Source: Lyophyllum atratum (Eukaryota > Basidiomycota > Agaricomycetes > Agaricales > Lyophyllaceae). Taken from it: 64,000 nucleotides of DNA. The stretch covers positions 124,001 through 188,000 of the forward strand of contig JACGCN010000061.1 of assembly GCA_014905825.1 (NCBI GenBank), in the 5' to 3' direction. The position numbers were made by a program, and so were the translations under genes. Under the pieces are notes generated by a model that worked only from the letters and a program-made list of their open reading frames with translations, did no database searches and was not told the origin of the DNA. This document shows positions 10,947 to 21,364 of this stretch, in pieces; position 1 is the stretch's first letter, and each line of letters starts with the position of its first letter.

Positions 10947-13386
10947 TCAACACCACAACCCCAAGCCAAAAATCTTCTCCGTTTCGCTCTCCTCATGATG
11001 CCGATCGCCACTCCACGCCCTATCAGACTCCTCATCGTCGACGTTATACGACCTCCCGAAATCGATGAGCCGGAAGCTCGGGCTATCATTGCTCCGCTCG
11101 GAGGGCGGGACGTCCAGGGGCCCTGGCTGAATGAGCAAATTGCGAGCGTATACTGAGCCGTGAGCCCACCCGAGGTGGTGGAACCGGTAGATGAAGGACA
11201 AGGCTTCGTGCCTGTCGAAGGGCAAAGGTCATCAGTTATGGGACAAGGTATAGAAACGTATGCAAGATATTCACTTTTGGTCAAGGGTGAGATCGCCAGG
11301 GCGGACCTCTCTTCCGCAGTCTTCGAGAAGTAGGATAGGGCTGAAGTGACCCCGAGGTTCACGTTCCTTCTTAACATGTTTCCTGGCGTCGAAGTCGCCT
11401 TTCTTCTTCTTCTCCCCAGCTTCACTCCCGCTATCGGCAGCCGAACTGGTGTCCCCATCAGTCGTCTGCTCCTCATCCACCGGTTCCTGCACCTCCACGA
11501 CATGGTCCGCCTCCTCGTCCTCCTCCTCAGGCACATAGTACCCATAAAACCGAGGCACCATTGCCCCCACTGGCACCGGATCATGCATCGGCGGCAACAC
11601 ATTGAATCCACTCCACTCCTCGTACATATGCCGCTCAAACTTCTGATAGTTCCTCGACTCCCTCTGCAAATGGTCGTCATCCTCATTCGACAGCTTCGCC
11701 ACCACCCGCATCTTCACCGTCGGCGGCACCGGGACCGGCGGGCTCAGATGCTCGCACGTCGGGTGAGCTGGGTCCTGCCAGGCGACCGAGGTGCGGATGG
11801 GACGCACGCGGCCTTCGAACTCGGCGCGGTAGGAGCAGGTGTCGGGGGGGCTGAACTCGCGCCCGTCGGGTTTGGCGTCGGGGTTATTGAGGTTCACGGA
11901 TTCGACGACGTGGAAGGTGACGGGGGGCCGGCCTTCCTGTATTATCGACACGTTGCCGGTCATCTCTTTCCATTGGGGGTCCATGTGCTCGCCGTTCTCG
12001 CCGTCGCACTCCTTCAGGATGCGGGCGACGTCGGCGTTGACGCAGTCCTTGCAGAGAACCGGATCGGTAGAAGGTGATGGGAGGACAGCGGAGCGGGGAA
12101 GCTCCCATTCGGCTTGGTATACAATTGAATGGTTGCCTTTGCCGATAGGATGCGCGGGTGAGATATACAAATTGGCTTCATCGATGGGCTCGGGGTCGCT
12201 GGGTACAGGTGCTAAAGGACGGGGAGGCAGATCATGCTGTACGAAGATAGGTGGTGGAATTGGGCCGGGGACTGCAGGAGGTCGGATCAAGTATCCCCCG
12301 AGTTGCTTCTCCGTACCAGAGGTCTCGTCGCCGCTTGCAGAAGACAAAATCGAGAGTTCCGGGGCCGGATCCTTGCTTGACTTCGATGGAGCTTTAGCCT
12401 CTGCCTCGGCTTTAGCCTTCAGGCGGGCCGCCTCCGCTGAAGCAGACAACTGGAGTCTATAAACATGTACACGATCGGGCCGCGAAGTCCATTCCATGTC
12501 TTTGGGCGACCTTTCAGCGCGTCCGTAGCGATTTTGTGTCCGGACGGCGAGAAGATTCCATGGATCGTGAACGATGAGCTTTTTCGGCAGGCGATCGGGG
12601 TCGATGATGGACCTCAGCGGTGTTGTTTGGTAGCTGAAGGGAACGAGGGGCCAGGGAGCGGGATAGTTGGAAGGTTCGAAGATGGATCCGGTCGATGTCT
12701 GCGATGAGGAGTGTCAGGCTTTGACGATTCATGGCTGGAGTGTAACGGACCTGTTTTCCTTTGACGGCTTTCGCGGCTGGCATGAACTGCCCCGCGACCC
12801 CGTTCCTGATATTTTCCTCCATCTTCTCAATGTCTTCGCGCGGCGACCACGGGTCAATGACCTTCGGCTCCTCCTCCATCTCCGCCCACTCAATTTCGTC
12901 CTGGGCATGGTCCAGCTCCCCGTTCGCTTTCATCCACTTCACCAGCTTGCTCCCTGTGGTGATCGTCCTGAGATTTGGTAGGTTGGGTATGCGCCGTACG
13001 TGATAGAAATCGAAGAGTGTTGAGCCCCATAGCTGGAGGCCGTTCGGCGTCGTCTTTCCAGGAAGAGTATTTTCAGGCGTAATGCACTTGCCATCGGGCG
13101 CGCGAGGCCAGCAGCGGAAGACCATCCGTTTCCGTGTTCCGTCCCCAGGGATGAATTCCTTAGCCTCGGTGGTCGAGGCTTTCGCCGCAGTGGGTATGCT
13201 CGATGCTCCAGGTGGCCCCTTCTTCTTAGGCCCGGGATTGTATCGAGCCAATATCGCGATGAGATCGGCTGCGGTGAAGTTACGAGGTTCTTCTTTTGGG
13301 AAGTTGAACATGGGGCGCGGAGGTGCTGGTTCGGATAGCGCCTCGACGTCGGGAATTGCGATCATCTGCGTGTTTTCTGTGTCCAT
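10947..13386 (-). CDS. Kinase-fold protein, probable pseudokinase, 3 exons
   Basis: Member of a basidiomycete-specific family with a protein-kinase-like fold; cellular role unknown. Exons 13386-12751, 12698-11275 and 11211-10947 join in phase to 774 aa. The N-terminal third (to about 330) has no recognised domain. The kinase-like part has a glycine loop (GKGNHSIVYQAEW), a likely ATP-lysine strand (MRVVAKL), a hinge-like PILLLEDCG and a catalytic-loop equivalent WAHGSVYARNLL, in which the HRD aspartate is Ser while the Asn is kept. The metal-binding motif LIDFGRS is intact. Between these lies an acidic, Ser-rich insert (EEEDEEADHV and following). The loss of the catalytic Asp suggests weak or no phosphotransfer; this is inference. 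Start chosen as the first ATG of the long open exon. Confidence 0.8.
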
Positions 13387-14371
13387 GGTAGATGCGTCAA
13401 GCGAGATGACTTGAGCCGATGTTCGATTGTGGCTTCTGCGGTGGGATCAGCAAATATCGCCTGGTGATATGAAATAGACATACAGCAGTGAAGCACGAAC
13501 GAGATAGATTCAGGCTGCGTAGAGAGGGTTGAAAACTGTATACAGTATTCAGCGAGACTTCCGTGGAATGAAGGTAAAACTGACCAGGGGTTGACTCCCG
13601 ATGGGTGGCTCTGATAACCTGGGCGAGGTGAAAACGGGGTCAAGTGCTCTTGTTGACTCGGACGCGCCCTGTGTAAGCGCACGTGTGTGTTGATGCGTAT
13701 CGATAACCTGATTGTGTTTCTCAAACAATCGGCCAGAGACCTAGCTGCATGGTCCGCGGCATTCCCAGCATGTATGTCGAAAAATGATGATGAGCGAACG
13801 TACCAGCAGGTCCAGCAGTCAACTCCGTTACTTCGAACGACTACCACCCAACTTCCAGCCTCATGCACTTAGCAAATCCGTCAAGGCTCAACACGATGCC
13901 CTGATTTACGTTTTGGTGAACGAATCGGTCTTGAAAGATGCCTAAAATGTGGAACAAAGAATCTGGTGGGAAAATTCGGCGCGTGAGCAGGTATATTGGG
14001 CCCTTTGGAGCGCCATTTATGCCAGAAACGACGTACTTGGGGTTCAGGACTCCGTTTCTTCGATTTCGCTCACATTCCACAAACAGACCTCACCGCTGTT
14101 GAAGAGGGTCGTGCAACTTGGACAAGGACGGTGTCAGGCACGGCATCCTCATTTGGAAAGGTCGGCAGTCAATATTCAAATATTCACGGCCCGCCCCGCC
14201 CTCGATGACCAGGAAAGGAATGCGTCATTGGTTGAGAGCCACTTGTTTATGCATTTATGTCTCGAATGCGTTCAGTCTTGAGCTTGAAAGCTTGACTGCT
14301 CAACGAAATCTGAATACCTGTCTGCTCAGTGCTAGTCACAGGGGCAAAAAATAAATAGTAAACTATATGCT
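13387..14371. other. About 1 kb without a supported gene
   Basis: Upstream of the kinase-like gene and downstream of tRNA-Phe copy 1. An ORF on the minus strand at 13841-14080 reads protein-like over about 70 residues but has no recognised family and no clear exon borders. Otherwise nothing identified. Confidence 0.4.
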
Positions 14372-14469
14372 TGGGGGCACCGCGGATCGAACGCGGGACC
14401 TTCAGAATTCAGATGCGTAATGTCTATCGCAACTTCAGTCTGCTGCTCTCCCAGCTGAGCTATGCCCCC
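14372..14469 (-). tRNA. tRNA-Phe (GAA) with 25-base intron, copy 1
   Basis: Full cloverleaf on the minus strand: 7-bp acceptor GGGGGCA/TGCCCCC with discriminator A, D arm GCTC...GAGC, anticodon loop CTGAAGT, T arm CCGCG-TTCGATC-CGCGG. The anticodon is GAA. A 25-base intron follows position 37, the standard place. Pair 27-43 would be G-A in the mature form, and this is the same in all three copies. A run of T follows downstream on the minus strand (Pol III terminator). The gene borders the duplicated segment at 14600-15740. Confidence 0.93.
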
Positions 14470-14599
14470 CTTGCACCGTAGGTAGGTAGAGACGCAAAAC
14501 GGACGACTCCTCAGTTGAGTCTCATGACACTCCACTGCCAGTAACACAAAGAAACATGTTGCGGGGAGTGGTACCGTTTTACACGGAAACATGTTCTAT

Positions 14600-15740
14600 A
14601 GACCAATGATCGACCCATGTCTGGGGCACGCAACAGGGATGGAAGCATCTCCTCAACCATGTGGGTAGTATACACCACCGCCGGCTACAGCACATGTACT
14701 TCGCTTAGAATTGAATAGTAGAAGCGACGCGAACGTGAAATGTACCAGTATGTTTTCGATCGTTCGTTCAAAAGCGGGGTACACGAGCCAGCCCCATATC
14801 AGATGCGCACCTTAGCATATGCATTGTAAGGGTCCGTAAAGGAGGAAATCACAGGGCGACGGTGCTGCGCCTGGTCAGGCTCATGACCGCCGCATGATCG
14901 ATCGCTCGTACGGGGTTTTCGGTGACCATTAACTGATCAGCGGGGGCGTCAAAGGCTACAAAGCCCAATCACGACGCGTCTATTTCGCTTATATATGTAG
15001 ATCCTTCCCCACTTGCGGATCCAAACAGAGCAGCGGACATAGTAGCAAGGTTATCCTCGGTGTCTTGATATTGAATGAGAGGGCGAAATCAAAAGTTGAG
15101 ACATGTGGAGGCTGCCGCTGCGTTCGGCTGTCCAACATTGGAGCAGGGTTGGATGCTGTCGAAATTCATGGATTAGACAATGCCTATTAGCAAAGTTCGA
15201 AATAGAATATCAGAGTAGCTGCTCCATAAAACATGAAACGTGGAAAATCGAGACCTCAAGTAGCATCCGCAGGTGCCTGAGAGAAACCTGGATCGTGTAG
15301 CAAAATCAAGGTCTGAGAAGAATACCGAAGTGTGGCCTAGTGTGGCCTTACAGAAGTTGGGATCGTCCATCCCTGCCAGGCTTTAAGGATGTCAACAGTT
15401 TGTCATGAGCTCCGCGCCATACCATGGCATCTATGATTAGACAACGCCGAGGTTTATCTTGTACTATCTCATGACCCAACTTGAACAGGAACAGGAAGAA
15501 CGATCGGTAGGTCGCGCAGAAGCGAAACTCAAATCCGCGTGGTCTTTTCCGATCTGAACTGATATATCCTTGTGACCTTGAAAACATCGGCCTCGAGGTC
15601 TGAGAATGGCAACTCTTGGTAAAATAGACAAACTGGCTCCGCAGCCATCAGGGAAGTTTGAGTCCGCGTGGACTACCTGCCCGATCATCCCGAAAGAAAG
15701 AGAAAGTTGAAAACATACAGAGCCATCCAAGCTGCGAGGT
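14600..15740 (+). repeat. Inverted segmental duplication, arm A
   Basis: This segment reappears in reverse complement at about 40000-41080. By eye the identity is high over most of the length, with small indels. The best-conserved block is around 14870-15020, including CTTATATATGTAGATCC, a TATA-like site. Arm A keeps part of a reading frame also present in arm B (EERSVGRAEA, near 15497-15530), but the frame is cut by a stop and its upstream ATG is lost. Both arms have a tRNA-Phe just beyond the same end. Function of the segment is unknown. Confidence 0.85.
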
Positions 15741-17136
15741 TTCGTAGAACACTGCGCTCTTTATCGCGATCGAGGAATTCCGAGTTAGTGGATCTCGCGA
15801 TAGAAAGGATCGTATGTGGTAGGGTCTTCGATGGTCACGATTTTACCAAACGCATGCGTGTCATCTTGGACTGTGACGTACTTCTGCATTTCGCTCTTTG
15901 CGTTCATAGCTCCGAGGGGATTGCGACGGACTTGATTTTCCTACAGAACGATATATTGAAGTGAGCACGAAAGGTCAAGTATGAATGGATGTTCTGGCAT
16001 AGAATACTTACCTGGGCTACAGTCGTCGTTCGCCGGCCGTCCTCTTTCGTACTGACTGCTTCTGTCACAGGTGAGTCCTCGGTATGTTCTAGCCGTTCGA
16101 TGACCCTTTTGATGTTGTGCTAATTCTTCTCCCATTCCTTTCGACATCATCAGTCATCAGCCAAGCAAGGCATGGAGAGTCTCGATAGCTTACATTCATG
16201 CTTTATTCTGTCAGTAACGCTCCTGCAGCGACGACCGAGGTACAAACAGGAGGCGCTAGGTAGTGCGAGGATAGGTATTCGATACGAGAAATAATGTCGT
16301 AGAAAATTGGTACCTGTCGACGTGGGTGAAATGGTCGTACGGGATAGGAATTGAGGCTAGAAGGCAAATTTAGTAAGGTAAGTCGTCAACAGAATCAGGG
16401 CAAATGCATTGCAAAGCAAAGAGAAAACGAAAACAGGTCCGTCAAGGTATCAACGAGATGATAAAGACAATCTCGTGACGCCGACGCGACGACCCAACCT
16501 GTAAAGCTAAGTAATTGCAAACTCACGCTTGTATTTTGCCCTTGTTCTATGCGCGCAATAACGAGAAGACGTGGCTGGACGAGTACCTCGCGATTGTCCA
16601 CGAAGACTCCAGGCAAGATTATGTATAGCCCTGCGATGAGGTAAGATACCAGTCATGAGCGAAGGCATTGGATGAAGAGCCAATTCCCACCTTCCACGTC
16701 CATATCAAGCCAGTGCATCAGGCCTCACTCACTGCCTTCAGGTTGTCCTGGGTAGTGATATCGCTTCCCATGGTCGCCTATGCGTCCCGTCTATGTACTT
16801 GTAAGATATTATTGGTCAATGACGATCGTCTGCATGATTGACGACATACATCAGTAGGGACAGCGTAAATCATGCTCGTCGAAGACGGTCGAACTCACCA
16901 GAGGCGATATTTCAGGACCTTGCAAATAACACAGTGTCATTCGAGTATTCCTTAACCACATCAGCAAAAGCGTGAATTTCTGTTATTCCCTGATCGATTT
17001 GACAAACATGATGACGGCGGATAAGGGCAGCTAATCTGTCAAAATGGTATATCCGTCGAACATCAGCATGGTACACGATTGGCAAGCACCAGACCTTGGC
17101 AGGATGATGTATCAAGGCCCTGTAATTACAGTACTA
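15741..17136 (-). other. Unassigned stretch with exon-like pieces
   Basis: No gene is recognised. On the minus strand an open stretch at 16912-17115 (about 68 codons, protein-like composition) is followed by short open pieces flanked by GTGAGT and CAG borders (for example MGSDITTQDNLKA near 16770, then a 35-codon piece ending at a GTGAGT near 16528). This pattern suggests a small multi-exon gene or a decayed one, but I could not assemble a continuous protein and no domain is recognisable. Confidence 0.25.
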
Positions 17137-17165
17137 GCGTGATATAAAAAAGGTTGTAGTTACAG
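17137..17165 (+). repeat. Inverted 29-mer, left member
   Basis: Reverse complement of 19118-19146 with a single mismatch (starts GCGTGATATAAAAA, ends GTAGTTACAG). The nearby motif GATATATAAAC also occurs beside both copies but on different sides. May be ends or subterminal repeats of DNA transposons. Confidence 0.7.
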
Positions 17166-19117
17166 CGGATTCTGATATATAAACCGCCTGTAAGGATAGC
17201 TACCTATAAGCCGATGTCGAGCGATATCCCAGGGCTGGCAACAGCCTATGCTCATCGTTGCTCACGACGTATGCAAGCCGCCCGGGTTTCCCATTTCAGA
17301 AACACCCGCCTCGGTCTATTTTTGTTCAATGCCGGTTCCTGCAATCGACATTTCGTCACCTTATCGGGCGCGACGTCGTAGGACGTCGTTTCCCATCCGC
17401 CTCGGCTATAAATCAGCCGGTTGCTCGACTTCTTGAGATGGGTATGTCTCCGGCTGTCGTCGTGATAGTATACGGTGAAACATCTGTATGTTATTTTTCA
17501 TGAAAGATCGACAAATTTGACTACTCTAGCTAATGACGTTCAGTACGGTACGCTGAACCTTCAGGGGCTCCATATCCGTGCAAGAGAAGGGCGACCCCTT
17601 CCCACAACTGCTGGCGAGCGCGGGTCGTGGAGTGACGAATAGTCGCTTGGCGGAAGCAACAGGCTCGCATGCGATCAGCAGTTGGGGTTTGAGATGTGAC
17701 GAGCACCGCAGTACTGGTGACGGGGCCTGTGGACCTGGGGGGGAGGATTCTTGATAGGATGTAGGGCTGGTAAACATGGTATCTGTAAGAGTGCCTGTCG
17801 CAAAGACAGGCGTCGAAGGGCGCATGCCTCATGGGTAGACAAACATTGAGACTTACACATCTTTTACAGTCCACCCTCCTTCCGTCAGATACCCCCATTC
17901 AATCCTCATCCAACTAACTCCCAGTGGAATCCAAGCGACCTGGTCGGGGTAAGCAGCAGCTGCAACAGTGAGCAATCGACAAGATGGGTTGGAAGTCGTG
18001 ATGTTGAAGACTTCAAAATCGCCCACGTGAACACAAGTACAAACAACGATGTGGCTGACCATCGCCACAAGATTATGGTCTACGACACGGGTTTTTGCAC
18101 TGGATAGTGCCAGGACAACGCAGAAATCACCTTGAGGTATAGCTAAAGCCTCGCCCGCAAAAAAATGGCTCGATCATGGTCCCTAGAGAGTAAAAGTAAG
18201 ACGAATCATAAAAGTCAAGCAAAGGCATCAGAGTTTCGCATACTGGAGCTACAATCTTTTGTCGACATCTACAAAGCACGCACAATCCATTGTGCCGTAA
18301 GATGTTTTGGTGATTCAAAGAGACTACTTCAGCATAGTATATTCCATTATTAGCTGTACTCGCGAGTTATGAGACGATACAAAACTTGCAAATCAAAATT
18401 CTCGCGTTGCAAAACCCGTGAGTATCCCAACAACGCTTTCAGGATTCCAGATACACCCTGCTACCAGCGTGCCGGAGTGGGGGTACAGAGGGGAGTCTCT
18501 GCTTCTGCAATTAATGCATGCAATACCTGCCCGATCATTTTTCATCAGCTATTCCAGACCCAAGCATCCATATTTTATTTTGACCCAATCTGGAATATAT
18601 GCACAGTGACCGTTCCGGGAGCATCCGGCGCTCCGAATTTTGTCGATGGGTATGTTAACTATAGGACTATGGTAGCCAGGACTCGAAAATTGTATTTGCT
18701 GTGGCAATATGCCAATTTCCGGTATCTGCCATTATCAACCGTATGTTTTATGATGAAATCGGAAGTAATATAGATCAGAGAAGATATGAACATCATAGAG
18801 CGATGTTGATCCTGGTTGGTACAAGGGGTAACCATTAATATGAGATTATTGGCTATTTTATTTATATTATATACGGTATGTCATTTCCCATGTTTTTCTT
18901 TCGGATCATTTGTAGCGGAGGTAATTATAGACACGATACAAATATAGCCGTGAAGAGATTGGGAACGAGATTCAGGTACGGTGCGACAGGGAAGCATTGA
19001 TGCGCAGATGGAATGCAAACAAACAAGAGCGGTGGGCGGCAGGTGGACCGTGCGCGACCGTGCGCGCAAGGGCGGCAATGCTGGGTATTTGGCCTGCGTT
19101 GGCGTGGTCACGTGACA
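17166..19117. other. 2 kb between the inverted 29-mers, no supported gene
   Basis: Minus-strand open stretches at 17526-17898 and 17853-18068 look partly protein-like but have no recognised family and do not join clearly. AT-rich sequence dominates 18150-18900. No transposase motif is visible, so if this is an element it is non-autonomous or decayed. Confidence 0.35.
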
Positions 19118-19146
19118 CTGTAACTACAACCGTTTTTATATCACGC
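19118..19146 (-). repeat. Inverted 29-mer, right member
   Basis: Counterpart of 17137-17165. It is preceded by CA, so the sequence reads CACTGTAACTACAACC toward the transposase gene. CACTR ends are typical of CACTA-type transposons, and the Plavaka-type transposase lies 270 bases inside. No matching far-side end was found near 21.2-23.3 kb. Confidence 0.65.
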
Positions 19147-19414
19147 ATCTACGCTAAGTACAGCCAGTTTATATATCAATGTGACGGTACAGCCTGTGGC
19201 AAGACGCGGCAAGGCTGATGCCAGTCGTACAAACGTCCCACCCGCATGGTGTCATCATTATATACAAAGCACGGCATTATGAATGACTTATAAAGTGTCG
19301 AGCTGCAAGATCATGTCTGACATTCTCCAGACAAGCTGTACATAACGCAGGTGAACAATCTGCCTTGAAGCGCGAGTAATATTTTCATTAAGAACTGTAA
19401 GGCTGAGCTACAGC

Positions 19415-21200
19415 CTACAATGGTGCGTAACCCTCCTCGTCCTCCAACTCATCGAGCCCTCCCTCTCCGTCTTCGGGACCCAAGTCATCCTCACCCTTCT
19501 CACTCTCGTCTGACCCTGGCTCGGACTCAGATCCACTGTGGTTCTCAGATTCGGAGCCTGAGCCGTCCTTCTCCAATGGCACAGGATGCTCGACTTCGAT
19601 GTCCGGCAAATCTTCAATAGTTTCCTCAGGTTCGTCGGGTAGCGTGACACGGTAGTGGCCAACTCCACCACCAAGATACCGCATATACATATCACGATCA
19701 ACGAAGCTGTATGAAGCATAAGGTATGTCATTATCCAATAACAAGCGCAACGATAAACTTACATGTCAACGTAATAGTAAACCCAGTCATCAAATTCGTC
19801 GTCTGCGCGAGCGATTGATGGAGAAAAGGTCTCCGTAGCTCCATAGTAGAAGGCAGGGATTATGTGGGCGCCGCGAATGACTTCGTCGATAGATACAGGG
19901 ATAGCACTAGCGCCGGGTACATTACGCACGACATCGGCATGGAAGATACCTATGATGCGGGCATATGCAAATGGATGTTCTGTATCGTCTTCGTGAGAGA
20001 GCGTCATGATGTCTGCGCGTGTGCGGGGGTTCATGGAGTCTTGGCCTCGCCGGACGTCGTAGCTTGTGTAATTGACACGAAGCACCTTGTGAATGTAGAG
20101 TCGATCGTTTCGAATGAGAAGATTGAAATGCTCCTCGGGTGTGAACTCGTTACCATCTCCGGTCCAGTCTGGATGAGATAGACGAGCGAGCAGATGATCC
20201 TTGAGTTTGGGCAAAAAGTCCTATCATGGTGACGGAACATGAGTAGAGAAACATATGGAGTAATGCAGACATACCTGGATTGCTGGATCACCAGCATTCA
20301 CTGCGAGCCAGGTGGGGATGTCCAGATGAAAGTTGCGCGACGATGATATGTGGTGGTGGACTTCAGGCGGAGTGAGGGGTAACACCTCAGTCTCGGTGAA
20401 AGCGATGCGTGGGTTCGCAGTTTTTCCCTTCTTACCCTTTTCTGGCACTTCTCGCGCTCGGCAGTGCTTTCGAAGGGCCCTTTCACGGCGCTCAAGCTTT
20501 GTCATCTGCCTTACTGCCTGATTTTTGTTCGTACGGGCATAGAACTTCTTGACGCGTCGATGTTCAAGTTCTCCCTGTGATATGGTTAGTCCCGAGATAA
20601 TGCACTACTAACCGAGACTTACGGGTTGGGTTGAATAAGAATCAGTGGTTCCAAACCACCGAATAGTACGCACATAGTCCCCTAAGGCGTGAAGTTTATA
20701 AGTAAACATATTGAAAGTCTTCTTTTTCGGTGGTGACTTCTTGGGTGCCGCTGAGCTTGGCTCTGGGTCTGTGCTGGGCTTCGTCTTCTTCTTCGCTTTT
20801 CGTCGACCACGGGCGGCTTCTTCACGAGGGAGCTCTCGAGTGTCAAAAGCCAGACAGACGTCTTTGGAGAACTTGCGCAGTTGACGCCCAAGGTCCGTGG
20901 TGCAATCATCGAGACGCTGGAGTGTCGAGTCCGTGTGAAGACGCAGCTTTGCGAGGCAATGCCACTCCGCAAGAGTGAACAGGAGGTCAATGATGATGTT
21001 ATTGTATGGTTCGGGTAAGAGGCCCTCGAAGACTGGTATCGCACACTGTAAACTGATTAGTCTATCTCGGTATCAGGGGTAGACATGTGACTACCTGCAG
21101 GAGATCTTCGTAATTCCGTGCCGCCAGCTTTTTCATGGCGGAGGCGTTTTCCGAAAAGCGGCGTATTGTGGAACGTCCAAACGTCGGCACCATTCGATAG
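19415..21200 (-). mobile_element. Plavaka-type (CACTA group) transposase, 5'-truncated
   Basis: C-terminal half of a transposase family common in Agaricomycetes. Five exons join in phase: 21200-21095, 21045-20623, 20574-20275, 20220-19763, 19706-19415 (about 526 aa). Family landmarks in order: YRMVPTFGRSTIRRFSENAS, LLQCAIPVFEGLLPEP, YKLHALGDYVRTIRWFGT, DSYSTQPGELEHR, HHHISSSRNF, LHKVLRVNYT-type block (HKVLRVNYTSYDVRR), HPFAYARIIGIFH and FVDRDMYMRY. The tail is very acidic. The N-terminal half with zinc finger and main catalytic acidic residues is missing: upstream of 21200 only an intron-like acceptor remains before the DUF6698 promoter. The remaining frame has no stops, so the truncation may be recent or this part may still be expressed. 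Confidence 0.85.
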
Positions 21201-21364
21201 CTGGAATAGAACATGAGCAAGAGCCTGAGGGAGTTGAAATCGATGGATTGCGCGCGATATGACACGATCATGTGACATCTCGATTAAAAAAAAAATCACC
21301 CCGTTTCCGAGTTCAAGCACTATATGTACTCTACGATGCCTTGTCAATACTTTTCCTCCACATC

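Noticed and set aside
17137..19146. A single 2-kb transposon bounded by the inverted 29-mers
   Set aside because: No target-site duplication at the two outer borders and no transposase inside; kept only as one of two readings of the repeat pair.
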